Shown here: one piece after another, positions 8,665 to 15,919 of the stretch
How positions within the stretch are numbered: position 1 is the stretch's first letter
Layout of the letters: each line of letters begins with the position of its first letter
DNA from: an uncultured Eggerthellaceae bacterium
GTDB lineage: Bacteria > Actinomycetota > Coriobacteriia > Coriobacteriales > Eggerthellaceae
Direction of reading: 5' to 3'
Assembly: GCA_910588985.1 (NCBI GenBank)
Contig: CAJURO010000007.1
Span: forward strand, 9,506 to 73,505
DNA length: 64,000 nt
Made by a program: the position numbers and the translations under genes
The notes under the pieces: model-generated
Database searches by the model: none
What the model was told of the DNA's origin: nothing
Seen by the model: only the letters and a program-made list of their open reading frames with translations

Positions 8665-9174
8665 ATGACGAAGCCGTATCCGATGCAAATGGCTGAACGT
8701 GAGCTTGATCGCGCGGAGGCTGACAAGATCCTCGAAGCAGGGGAATACTGCGTTGTTTCCACGGTTGATGCGGATGGGACGCCTTATGGCATCCCTTTGT
8801 CATATGTCATGATGGATGGGCGCATGTTCTTCCATACCGGCAAGAGAGCAGGGCACAAGATCGATGACTTCGAGCGCGACCCACGTGTGAGCATCGCAGT
8901 GGCGACAGAGGTTGAGCCATGCTATGAAGAAACCTTCTTCACAACGCGCTTCGCATCTGTTGTCGCGCAAGGTCGTATCAGCCGCGTGGAGGATTCTCTT
9001 ATCTTGAGGAAGGTCTTGGTCGCTCTTTGCATGAAATACCTTCCTCAGTTCAAAGATGAGATCGGGGGCGCAATCGAGCGCGAGTTCGATATCACTGAGA
9101 TTTGGGTGGTCGATTTCGACGAGGTTCGTGCGAAGGGTGGCCGACGTCTCCAGGCCGATGAGCGTGAGGGATGA
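8665..9174 (+). CDS. Pyridoxamine 5'-phosphate oxidase-family flavoprotein (NimA-like)
   Basis: A 169-residue split-barrel protein of the PPOX/nitroimidazole-reductase-like group. It binds FMN or F420-type flavins, or heme, and reduces small molecules. The core CVVSTVDADGTPYGIPLSYV, the FFHTGKRAGHKIDDFERDPRV segment and the GRISRVED strand fit the family. The ATG at 8665 follows a strong AAAGGAGAG. An in-frame ATG at 8596 would add 23 residues starting MRRNDR, which recalls NimA proteins but lacks a ribosome site, so the longer form is possible. The substrate is unknown. Confidence 0.8.
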   Translation: MTKPYPMQMAERELDRAEADKILEAGEYCVVSTVDADGTPYGIPLSYVMMDGRMFFHTGKRAGHKIDDFERDPRVSIAVATEVEPCYEETFFTTRFASVVAQGRISRVEDSLILRKVLVALCMKYLPQFKDEIGGAIEREFDITEIWVVDFDEVRAKGGRRLQADEREG

Positions 9175-9190
9175 ATAACTTTCAGCTTAT

Positions 9191-9323
9191 GATTGTCATA
9201 TGGTAGATGAAAGCGAGGTAAGCCAAAGGCGCTGAGAGACTTATGTCTCGAAGCGACGACGCGGCGAGGCTTTCATCACTATATGACAATCCTTTGTGCA
9301 TCCAATATGGATCAACAGGGCTC
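9191..9323 (+). repeat. Covarying hairpin element, copy A
   Basis: Copy A of a four-member family. The outer arms GATTGTCATAT (9191-9201) and ATATGACAATC (9281-9291) continue into GATGAAAGC/GCTTTCATC, giving a helix of about 22 bp. It encloses the conserved core (about 9212-9267), which contains the GAGACTTATGTCTC hairpin. A weakened right border matching the family's TTAACAGAGC motif reads ATCAACAGGGCT. The left border would fall in the PPOX coding end and is not conserved. It lies directly 3' of the PPOX gene on the same strand. Confidence 0.85.
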
Positions 9324-9342
9324 AACATAAGGAAGGACGTGC

Positions 9343-10356
9343 ATGCAAAGGGAGATACACACCATCGGTCTTCCGAAGGCGCTGTTGTACTACCGCTACG
9401 GGGTGCTTTGGAAGACCTTCTTCGAAGAGCTCGGGCTGACGGTGGTCGTCAGCCCTGATACTGATAGAGCTATCGTGGAGGCAGGAGAGGCTGCTTCCAT
9501 TGATGAGTGCTGCCTGGCATCGAAGGTATATTGTGGGCATGTGAGCGCCTTGATAGGCTCATGCGATGCGCTCTTCGTACCTGCGTTCGCCTCTGACGAT
9601 CATCGTTGTGGGTTTTGCACGAAATATCAATCCTTGCCCGATCTGGTGCAGAACACATTCCGAGATGCGCTCGGGGGTGCTGGATGCGATGTGCTATCCA
9701 TCTTTGTTGGCAACATTGCCAAGCCGAAGAAGGTGCGCGAGGCTTACCTCGAGCTTGCACGTAAGCTGGGGTCAACGCCGCATGAGGCAGTGCGAGCGTA
9801 TCGTCGTGCGACTCGCGCGCAAAAAGCATTCGATGCAGCGCACGCGAAGGCCCAGGCAGAAGCGGTGGAGCTGATCGATCGATATCGCGCATTGGCACAG
9901 ACAGACCCAAGCGGAGCGGAAAAGGAAAACGTTCCTGTTCCTATTCTTGTTGTGGCGCATCCTTATGTCTCGCACGATGCGTTCATCTCAGGAGATGTTC
10001 TGGGCGCTATCGAGGAGGCAGGAGGCTTTGCTCTTTTCGCTGATGAAACGGATCATGATCGCACGTATAAGCGGAGCTTCGATTTTTCGGATACATTGCC
10101 ATGGGAGATCAATCGTGAGCTTGTTGGATCCATCCTTGAGCTTAAAGACAAGATCGCAGGCGTCATCATCATGAGCGCCTTCCCATGCGGCCCTGATTCT
10201 CTTTTTGCCGATGCGCTCATTCGAAGCATCGATGATCTGCCTATGCTTCGCCTTACGCTCGATGCGCAAAGCGGGAACGCTGGCGTGCAAACGCGGGTCG
10301 AAAGCTTCATGGATATCTTGGGATATCAGGCGAAAGGGGGCTATCTTCATGGCTGA
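9343..10356 (+). CDS. Acyl-CoA dehydratase activase-related protein (DUF2229 type)
   Basis: A 337-residue protein of the DUF2229 group that accompanies 2-hydroxyacyl-CoA dehydratase activases. It begins with the typical GLPKALLYYRYGVLWKTFFEELG. Conserved cysteines (IDECCLASKVYCGH, HRCGFCTKY, AFPCGPDS) are candidates for Fe-S binding. In many bacteria this domain is fused to the activase and an HgdB-like domain in one very large protein. Here the three parts are separate, overlapping genes. The ATG at 9343 follows AAGGAAGG. The last 8 bases overlap the next gene, implying translational coupling. A low-potential electron-transfer or radical-dehydratase role is inferred from the family. Confidence 0.82.
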   Translation: MQREIHTIGLPKALLYYRYGVLWKTFFEELGLTVVVSPDTDRAIVEAGEAASIDECCLASKVYCGHVSALIGSCDALFVPAFASDDHRCGFCTKYQSLPDLVQNTFRDALGGAGCDVLSIFVGNIAKPKKVREAYLELARKLGSTPHEAVRAYRRATRAQKAFDAAHAKAQAEAVELIDRYRALAQTDPSGAEKENVPVPILVVAHPYVSHDAFISGDVLGAIEEAGGFALFADETDHDRTYKRSFDFSDTLPWEINRELVGSILELKDKIAGVIIMSAFPCGPDSLFADALIRSIDDLPMLRLTLDAQSGNAGVQTRVESFMDILGYQAKGGYLHG

Positions 10357-11509
10357 TACATCCATTCGCCAAGTTCTCAAGGCTAAGCACAAAGCTGAGA
10401 TGCGTGGACGTTCAAGAGCGGAACGCAAAGAGAACAGGCATAAGAGCACGAAGATCGCCATCTTCCGTTACGCCTATTATGCGCCTGCGTTCAAATACCT
10501 TGTAGAGCAGGTGTTTGATTGTGAGTACCTGGAATTGCCGAAATCAACCAAGCGTACGGCCGAGATGGGCATCCAAGCTTCGACCGATGATGTATGTGCT
10601 CCATTCAAGCATATGATGGGAGACTGGATCGAAGCGCTCGAAATGGGCGCGGACATCATCGTGCAGTCGGGTGGCCCTTGTAGGCTTGGTTACTATGGAG
10701 AGATGCAAGAGAAGATACTGCGCGATATGGGATACGACTTCACGATGCTCAATTTCTCGCATGGCATCGAGCAGGGATACTTTGGGTGGGGCAAAGAGGT
10801 CATCAAGTTGGTGAACCCTGATATCGATATACCCTACGGGATCAAGCAGTTGCTGGCTGTTGGGCATATGATGTCCTCGCTGGACAAGGCGCGCGATATC
10901 TATATGGCCGAAGGAGGCTTCGAGGTAGAGCGGGGGAGCACGAAGCGCGTATGGGAGAAGATGATGGACAGCTTCTCGGTGTGCACCAACGCGAAGGAGA
11001 TCGATGCGGTATTCACGCAGTTCAAGGCCGACATGCGCGGTGTTGAGCGTGTGAAGCCCGAGCGGCCTATCCGCATCGGCATCGTGGGCGAGCTCTATAC
11101 GGCTATCGATGAGAACTCTAACCTTGACCTTGATGAGAAGTTGATGGGCATGGGCGTTGAGGTGCATCGTATGCTCAACTTCACCAATCGTTATACGCAC
11201 TATAACGAGGAGAACATGCGTCGTGGCATTGCTGAGTATGTGACCTACGACATGGGTCCAACATCTACCATGACGCTTGCGGCGGCAAAACGATACATGG
11301 AAGATGGGTTCGATGGGATCATCCATGCAAAGAGCGCAGGATGCACGCCTGAGATCGATTGCATCCCTGCGCTCCAACGCATGAGCGAGGATCACCACAT
11401 TCCCGTGCTGTATCTGACATACGACACGGAGACGAGCGACACAGGTCTCATGACGCGCCTTGAAGCGTTCTATGACATGTTGGCAATGAAGAGGACGAAG
11501 ACCCGATGA
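10349..11509 (+). CDS. HgdB-like 2-hydroxyacyl-CoA dehydratase-family protein
   Basis: A 386-residue member of the 2-hydroxyglutaryl-CoA dehydratase D-component family. After a basic N-terminus it shows YYAPAFKYLVEQVFDCEYLE, STDDVCAPFKHMMGDWIEAL, QSGGPCRLGYYGEMQEKIL and, late, HAKSAGCTPEIDCIPALQ. The Cys residues in these blocks are the usual Fe-S ligands. The start at 10349 (ATGGCTGAT) overlaps the previous gene by 8 bp and follows AAAGGGGG. A longer in-frame start at 10205 would lie wholly within the previous gene and is rejected. It probably works with its two neighbours. No true A/B dehydratase pair is present, so the reaction is unknown. Confidence 0.82.
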   Translation: MADTSIRQVLKAKHKAEMRGRSRAERKENRHKSTKIAIFRYAYYAPAFKYLVEQVFDCEYLELPKSTKRTAEMGIQASTDDVCAPFKHMMGDWIEALEMGADIIVQSGGPCRLGYYGEMQEKILRDMGYDFTMLNFSHGIEQGYFGWGKEVIKLVNPDIDIPYGIKQLLAVGHMMSSLDKARDIYMAEGGFEVERGSTKRVWEKMMDSFSVCTNAKEIDAVFTQFKADMRGVERVKPERPIRIGIVGELYTAIDENSNLDLDEKLMGMGVEVHRMLNFTNRYTHYNEENMRRGIAEYVTYDMGPTSTMTLAAAKRYMEDGFDGIIHAKSAGCTPEIDCIPALQRMSEDHHIPVLYLTYDTETSDTGLMTRLEAFYDMLAMKRTKTR

Positions 11510-12510
11510 GCGAAGTGTTGAATGATGCATATCTAGGAATCGACATTGGTTCCATTTCCACCAAGGGCGTGCTGATCTCGCCAAAAGGAGAGATCCTCGC
11601 TCGATCGTATCTCTGGACCGAAGGTGATCCAGTATCCGCGGTCAAGCATGTGCTGGCGGAGCTCTCTTCGCAGGCAAGGCACGATATTGCCATTCGTGGA
11701 GCAGGAACGACGGGAAGCGCTCGTCGGCTCATCGGAGCAATGATCGGCGCGTCGGTGGTGAAGAACGAGATCACAGCACATGCGGTTGGAACGACGTTCA
11801 TCCACCCCGATGTGCGCACGATCCTCGAGATAGGCGGTCAGGATTCCAAGATCATCTGCCTGGATGGCGGCATTGCCACAGATTATGCCATGAATACGCT
11901 TTGCGCAGCTGGTACGGGCTCTTTCCTTTCGAGCCAAGCAGCGCGTCTTGGTGTGGAGGTGGAGGAATTCGGCGAGATCGCTCTTACCTCCAAGAAGCCT
12001 GCGAACATTGCAGCGCGTTGCACGGTGTTCGCAGAGTCAGACCTCGTGCATAAGATCCAGGTAGGGTATGCTCGCGAAGACATCATCGCAGGCCTCTGTC
12101 ATGCGGTGGCGTCGAATTACATCAACAATGTGGGCAAGGGCAAGAAGATCGTAGCACCCGTAGTCTTCCAAGGCGGCGTTTCGAAGAATAGAGGCGTAGT
12201 GAGCGCATTCGAGAAGCTGCTTGGCATGGATGTGCTCGTGGATCCAGACGGGCATTTGATGGGTGCCTTCGGCGCAGCATTGCTTGCTGCCGATAAAGGG
12301 GCAGTTAAGGCTGAGGAAGGACCGTTTGCAACAGGGGTGCTGGACATGGATGCTGTGCAGTCCTTCGAATTCATCACACGGGAGATCGAGTGCGGCAAGT
12401 GCGCCAATCATTGCGAGATCATCTGCGTGTATCGCAACGGAGAGCTGATAGATTCTTGGGGTAATAAATGCGAACGCGGCGAGCTTCGACCCGCCGCGTC
12501 ACGGAGATGA
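11506..12510 (+). CDS. Acyl-CoA dehydratase activase, BadF/BadG/BcrA/BcrD ATPase family
   Basis: A 334-residue ASKHA-fold ATPase related to HgdC, the activator that injects an electron into 2-hydroxyacyl-CoA dehydratases. The phosphate-binding start YLGIDIGSISTKGVLI, the TGSARRLIGAMIGA segment and the GGQDSKII motif are clear. The two cysteines that would bridge the [4Fe-4S] cluster of the homodimer lie in NTLCAAGTGSF and AARCTVFAESD. A C-terminal CGKCANHCEIICVY adds further possible metal ligands. It overlaps the previous gene by 4 bp (ATGA), consistent with a three-protein unit. Confidence 0.88.
   Translation: MSEVLNDAYLGIDIGSISTKGVLISPKGEILARSYLWTEGDPVSAVKHVLAELSSQARHDIAIRGAGTTGSARRLIGAMIGASVVKNEITAHAVGTTFIHPDVRTILEIGGQDSKIICLDGGIATDYAMNTLCAAGTGSFLSSQAARLGVEVEEFGEIALTSKKPANIAARCTVFAESDLVHKIQVGYAREDIIAGLCHAVASNYINNVGKGKKIVAPVVFQGGVSKNRGVVSAFEKLLGMDVLVDPDGHLMGAFGAALLAADKGAVKAEEGPFATGVLDMDAVQSFEFITREIECGKCANHCEIICVYRNGELIDSWGNKCERGELRPAASRR
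12474..12499. terminator. Bidirectional hairpin at the activase/sufB convergence
   Basis: ACGCGGCG (12474-12481) pairs with CGCCGCGT (12492-12499) over a 10-nt loop. It lies at the very end of the activase gene, 30 bp from the end of the convergent sufB-like gene. Confidence 0.4.
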
Positions 12511-12528
12511 CCTGACTCGTGAAGCGAT

Positions 12529-13464
12529 CTAGCTGAGGAAGTCCTCAAGGATCTCCTCTTCTGCTTCTTCCTCGGTAAGTCCCAACGTCATCAGCTTCAC
12601 GATCTGCTCACCAGCGATCTTGCCGATAGCTGCTTCATGTACAAGCTGGGCATCTTCGCTGGCGGCTTCGATGCCAGGGATGGCTTTCACCTTTGCGTTC
12701 CCCATGATGATGGCATCGCACTGTACGTGCCCACGGCAGGCGGTTTCACCGATCACAAGCGGATTGAATATCTGGATCGAGTCGTCTTGCGCGACCGAGC
12801 GCGAGATGACCTGGACGCTGGAATCTTCGCCCTTGAGCTCTACTTTCATGTTGGATGTTGCGGTTTGCGCATCATGCGTCATGAGCTTCTCGGTCAGCAC
12901 GAGCTTGGCTCCTGCGCCTAGCTCAGCATTAGTGTCCCTGATCGTGGAGGTAACGCCGCGCAGCTGGATCATCTCCATCTCGCAGCTCGATCCCTCTTCC
13001 ATGATCACGTTCGTCACAGGGTTCAAGATGCGCTCGCCCGTGCCTTCGCCTTCGCCATAGTGCTTCTCGATGTAGGAGACATGCGAGTTCTTGCCGCAGT
13101 AGAACGTATGGATGCCATCATGCTCGGCGGCAGCATGGCTGGAATTGTGGATGCCGCAGCCCGCGATGATGGTGACATCGCAGTCCTCTCCGATGTAGAA
13201 CGTGTTGTATACGACATCTTTCAGGCCCGATTGGGTGACGATCACAGGGATGAAGACCGTCTCGCCTTTGGTTCCTGGTGCGATGTGGATGTCAATGCCA
13301 GGATGATCGGTCTTGGTGGCGATCTCGATGTTCGCAGAGGAATGCCGCTCTACGAGTTTCCCATCCTTGCGGATATTGAAAGCCCCTTTTGGCATGCCAT
13401 GAATATTGGCGATGGCGGCAAGGAGCTCTTCGTCGATCGGCGTGATCTCAGATTGAGTGCTCAT
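12529..13464 (-). CDS. sufB: SufB/SufD-family Fe-S cluster scaffold (minimal SUF type)
   Basis: A 311-residue protein of the SufBD family, much shorter than a typical SufB (about 470), as in the two-gene minimal SUF-like systems of archaea and anaerobes. Only the right-handed beta-helix core is present. TIIAGCGIHNSSH, HTFYCGKNSHVSYIEKHYGEG and ACRGHVQCDAIIMGNA carry the family's conserved Cys/His positions. It binds a nascent Fe-S cluster with SufC in the cytosol. The ATG at 13464 is preceded by AAGAAGG and lies 17 bp after the sufC stop. A longer TTG start would overlap sufC. No sufS, sufU or sufD is adjacent. Confidence 0.87.
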   Translation of the reverse strand: MSTQSEITPIDEELLAAIANIHGMPKGAFNIRKDGKLVERHSSANIEIATKTDHPGIDIHIAPGTKGETVFIPVIVTQSGLKDVVYNTFYIGEDCDVTIIAGCGIHNSSHAAAEHDGIHTFYCGKNSHVSYIEKHYGEGEGTGERILNPVTNVIMEEGSSCEMEMIQLRGVTSTIRDTNAELGAGAKLVLTEKLMTHDAQTATSNMKVELKGEDSSVQVISRSVAQDDSIQIFNPLVIGETACRGHVQCDAIIMGNAKVKAIPGIEAASEDAQLVHEAAIGKIAGEQIVKLMTLGLTEEEAEEEILEDFLS

Positions 13465-13481
13465 AGTATCAACCTTCTTTG

Positions 13482-14273
13482 CTAACAAGTAGTGGCAATG
13501 TCAGTGAGGTGAAGCTCGGTAGGCGTGGAAAGCTGGCAGCCAGGCATGCCTTTGGTCACAAACCCAAGGCGAGGCATGATCTCGGCTGGAGCGCCCGTCT
13601 CGTCGATCTGCCCATCACGAAGCACGACCACCTCATCTGCAAGCGAGATGATGCGCTCTTGATGCGAGATGATGACGATGGAGCGGCCGTTCTTCGCTTC
13701 ATGGATATCTCGGAACGTTTCAGTCAGCCTATCAAAGCTCCACAGGTCGATACCTGCTTCAGGTTCGTCATAGATGGCAAGCTTTGGGTCACGCGCAAGG
13801 ATGGTGGCGATCTCGATGCGCTTCATCTCACCGCCTGAAAGGCTCTTGTCCACTTCACGTGTGAGATAGGTGGCAGAGCAGAGGCCAACCTTTGTCAGAT
13901 ATTCGTTGCAGGCAAGCATCGGGAGCTTATGTCCTGCCGAGATATCGAGCAGCTTCTTCACCGTCATGCCCTTGAAACGAGCTGGTTGTTGGAAGCCATA
14001 TCCAATCCCGAGCTGTGCGCGGTCGGTGATCGAGGCATTGGTGATGTCTTCGCCATCGAAGAATATCTTGCCTGAGGTTGGCTGTTCGATACCCATGATG
14101 AGCTTTGCAAGCGTTGATTTGCCTCCGCCATTTGGTCCTGTGATGACGATGAATCGGTCATCATCGACCGTGAGAGACAAGTTGTTGATGATGCGCTTCT
14201 TGCGCGATGGGTCCGCTTCCAGCGGTACCTCGAATACGATGTCCTTTAGTTCTAGCACGGCACTGTCCTTCAT
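13482..14273 (-). CDS. sufC: SufC-family ABC ATPase for Fe-S assembly
   Basis: A 263-residue soluble ABC ATPase. Walker A is GPNGGGKST, the Q-loop region is GYGFQQPARFKGMTV (the PARFKG block is typical of SufC-like proteins), the signature is LSGGEMKRIE and Walker B is LAIYDEPEAGID. It powers cluster assembly on the neighbouring SufB-like scaffold. Gene order SufC then SufB matches the minimal two-gene systems. No membrane partner is encoded, which argues against a transporter role. Confidence 0.9.
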   Translation of the reverse strand: MKDSAVLELKDIVFEVPLEADPSRKKRIINNLSLTVDDDRFIVITGPNGGGKSTLAKLIMGIEQPTSGKIFFDGEDITNASITDRAQLGIGYGFQQPARFKGMTVKKLLDISAGHKLPMLACNEYLTKVGLCSATYLTREVDKSLSGGEMKRIEIATILARDPKLAIYDEPEAGIDLWSFDRLTETFRDIHEAKNGRSIVIISHQERIISLADEVVVLRDGQIDETGAPAEIMPRLGFVTKGMPGCQLSTPTELHLTDIATTC

Positions 14274-14451
14274 ACGCTTTGGCTATAAGCCTTGGTTCTT
14301 TTACGGAGGCATGATAGCACGAGCGTTGAGGATGCGGTCACCTGAGGCCATCCTGAAAACATCTTGATTCCATAGAGCCTTTTCAAGGCTGCTCTCGGGA
14401 TCTTGGGAGGGTGTCAGTGAAGAGGGGGATTGGCTTGATGGCATCAGCGCA

Positions 14452-14754
14452 TCAGGCTGCTGTTGGGTCGAGCGGAAGAGGTCTTTGGCTGGCAGCATCA
14501 AGGCTGCGGTTGCGGGCATAGATTGCCCAGTTGAATCCCAGACAGATGACGTTGATGATGTACACGACGAGCACCCAAGATATCGTATCTGAAAGAAGCT
14601 TTGCAGCGATGCCTGCGATATACCCTAAGGTGATAAGGCTCATGAATTGCCAACTGGTTCCTACAGCCGTCCGCGCCTGATAGCTCTTGTAAGCATTGAT
14701 GGGCCATGAAAGGCCGAAGCATATCAGCATGAAAGCTTCGAGGAGCTCCGCCAT
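14452..14754 (-). CDS. Small three-helix PQ-loop/SemiSWEET-like membrane protein
   Basis: A 100-residue protein with three hydrophobic segments (about residues 4-24, 36-57 and 60-84). The first repeat, CFGLSWPINAYKSYQARTA, has WP where PQ-loop proteins have the PQ dipeptide, followed by the usual basic KSY residues. The size and three-helix layout match SemiSWEETs, which dimerise to carry small sugars, but substrate and even transport function are not shown. The ATG at 14754 has GAGAAAGG before it. An upstream TTG at 14799 is less likely. It is divergent from the LysR gene. Confidence 0.6.
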   Translation of the reverse strand: MAELLEAFMLICFGLSWPINAYKSYQARTAVGTSWQFMSLITLGYIAGIAAKLLSDTISWVLVVYIINVICLGFNWAIYARNRSLDAASQRPLPLDPTAA

Positions 14755-14873
14755 GAGATTGCCTTTCTCTTTATTGGGCAGTGGGCATTCGCTGTCCAAC
14801 TGACCTTCAAATCCAAACCATTGGTTACAGTTTAGTCATGAGTCCTATAAAGTCTAATAATGAGTTTTGATAT

Positions 14874-14896
14874 ATTCATCACTATGAACGATGAAT
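14874..14896. promoter_or_regulatory. Candidate LysR-type operator
   Basis: ATTCATC (14874-14880) and GATGAAT (14890-14896) form a dyad with a 9-nt spacer, 30 bp upstream of the LysR gene and in the region shared with the divergent membrane-protein gene. The position is typical of LysR autoregulation. The T-N11-A form is only approximate. Confidence 0.4.
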
Positions 14897-14926
14897 AGAA
14901 CGAAATGCGAAGCGAAGGGATGAGGA

Positions 14927-15850
14927 ATGGATCTTGCCCAGCTTAGGTACTTTTGCGATGTTGCTCAGACTCAGCATATGACAAAGAGCGCACAGCGCCT
15001 CAATATCGTGCAGCCTGCGCTCTCCCAGTCGATTCACAAGCTTGAAGATGAGCTCGGCGTTCAACTTTTCGAGCGGACAGGGCGCAACATCAGGATCACT
15101 TCCGAAGGGCGACTGTTCGCTGAAAGAGCTTCCCAGGCTCTTTCAGCTCTTGATGCAGCTTCAAAGGAGATACGCGTTCTGTCGGAGGGTCGGAAGGCTC
15201 TCGTCCGCGTTGGCATATCAGCGGCTACGAGCGTTGTGGTGGATGCTCTCGCGGCTTTCGCTTCCGAGCATCCAGAGGCGACCTTTGAGATAACGCGCTC
15301 GCTTGAAGAGGGGTGTGCGGATGTGAGGATAGCCATGGTGCCCTCTGAGCTTCTTGGAGATTCCATGAGGAGAAGGGGCTGTGAGGTTGCAGCAGGCGAG
15401 GAGGTGCGGTTCAGCGAGCAGATCGGGGTGGCGGTGCCTCTTGAGAGCTCCTTTGCGGAAACGATCAGCTTGAGGGAGCTTGTAGACCAGCGCTTCATCA
15501 GCCTCGCTGGTTCGCGTAGCTTCCGTGAAGCCTGTGATAGAGCTTGCGCATCTCAGGGCTTCGTTGCGCGTGTTGGATTCGATAGTGATGACCCTGCTAT
15601 CGTCAAGAAGATCATCTCGCTTGGGCTTGGGGTAGGATTCTGGCCACGCATCAGTTGGGGGAGCCTTGTGGGGAGCGGAGCAAGATGGTGCACGCTCGAG
15701 GAAAAGGGTTTCGCTCGCACGTTGTCCGTGAAGCGCTGCCTGCCTGAACGAGATGCCCCCATGGCTGATGCCTTCTTTGAGTTTTTGGTGGGATACATGG
15801 ATGAGCTGTGGAGAGCGGAAGGAATGATTGATCGGTCAGTTTTGAAATAA
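14927..15850 (+). CDS. LysR-family transcriptional regulator
   Basis: A 307-residue regulator. The N-terminal winged helix-turn-helix is clear (MDLAQLRYFCDVAQ, then MTKSAQRLNIVQPALSQSIHKLEDELGV in pieces, residues 1-60), followed by a LysR substrate-binding domain (about 90-300). The inducer is unknown. It is divergent from the small membrane protein at 14452-14754 and convergent with the MFS gene, so its most likely direct target is the divergent gene or itself. Confidence 0.9.
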   Translation: MDLAQLRYFCDVAQTQHMTKSAQRLNIVQPALSQSIHKLEDELGVQLFERTGRNIRITSEGRLFAERASQALSALDAASKEIRVLSEGRKALVRVGISAATSVVVDALAAFASEHPEATFEITRSLEEGCADVRIAMVPSELLGDSMRRRGCEVAAGEEVRFSEQIGVAVPLESSFAETISLRELVDQRFISLAGSRSFREACDRACASQGFVARVGFDSDDPAIVKKIISLGLGVGFWPRISWGSLVGSGARWCTLEEKGFARTLSVKRCLPERDAPMADAFFEFLVGYMDELWRAEGMIDRSVLK

Positions 15851-15855
15851 CGAGA

Positions 15856-15884
15856 AGAGGCGCCTCCTCAAGGGAAGCGCCTCT
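15856..15884. terminator. Bidirectional terminator hairpin between LysR and MFS genes
   Basis: AGAGGCGC (15856-15863) pairs with GCGCCTCT (15877-15884) between two convergent genes. Loop of 13 nt, no long T-run. Confidence 0.5.
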
Positions 15885-15919
15885 CATGCACACTCAAGCA
15901 GTGAGTGGAGAGCAGATCG

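Noticed and set aside
9227..9260. Resemblance of the repeat core (CTGAGAG...CGAAG) to a hammerhead ribozyme
   Set aside because: The invariant G8 of the CUGANGA box is A in all four copies and no proper cleavage-site helix follows GAA, so the catalytic core is not met.
9243..9458. 71-codon plus-strand reading frame starting inside repeat copy A
   Set aside because: It lies in the repeat and then overlaps the dehydratase-activation gene in another frame. No ribosome site and no family resemblance.
10205..10348. Longer start for the HgdB-like gene
   Set aside because: The extension is entirely within the upstream gene in another frame and has no family similarity. ATG 10349 has a good ribosome site.
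14301..14519. 72-codon frame downstream of the small membrane protein
   Set aside because: It overlaps the end of the supported gene in another frame, is low-complexity Ser/Pro/Gln and has no ribosome site.
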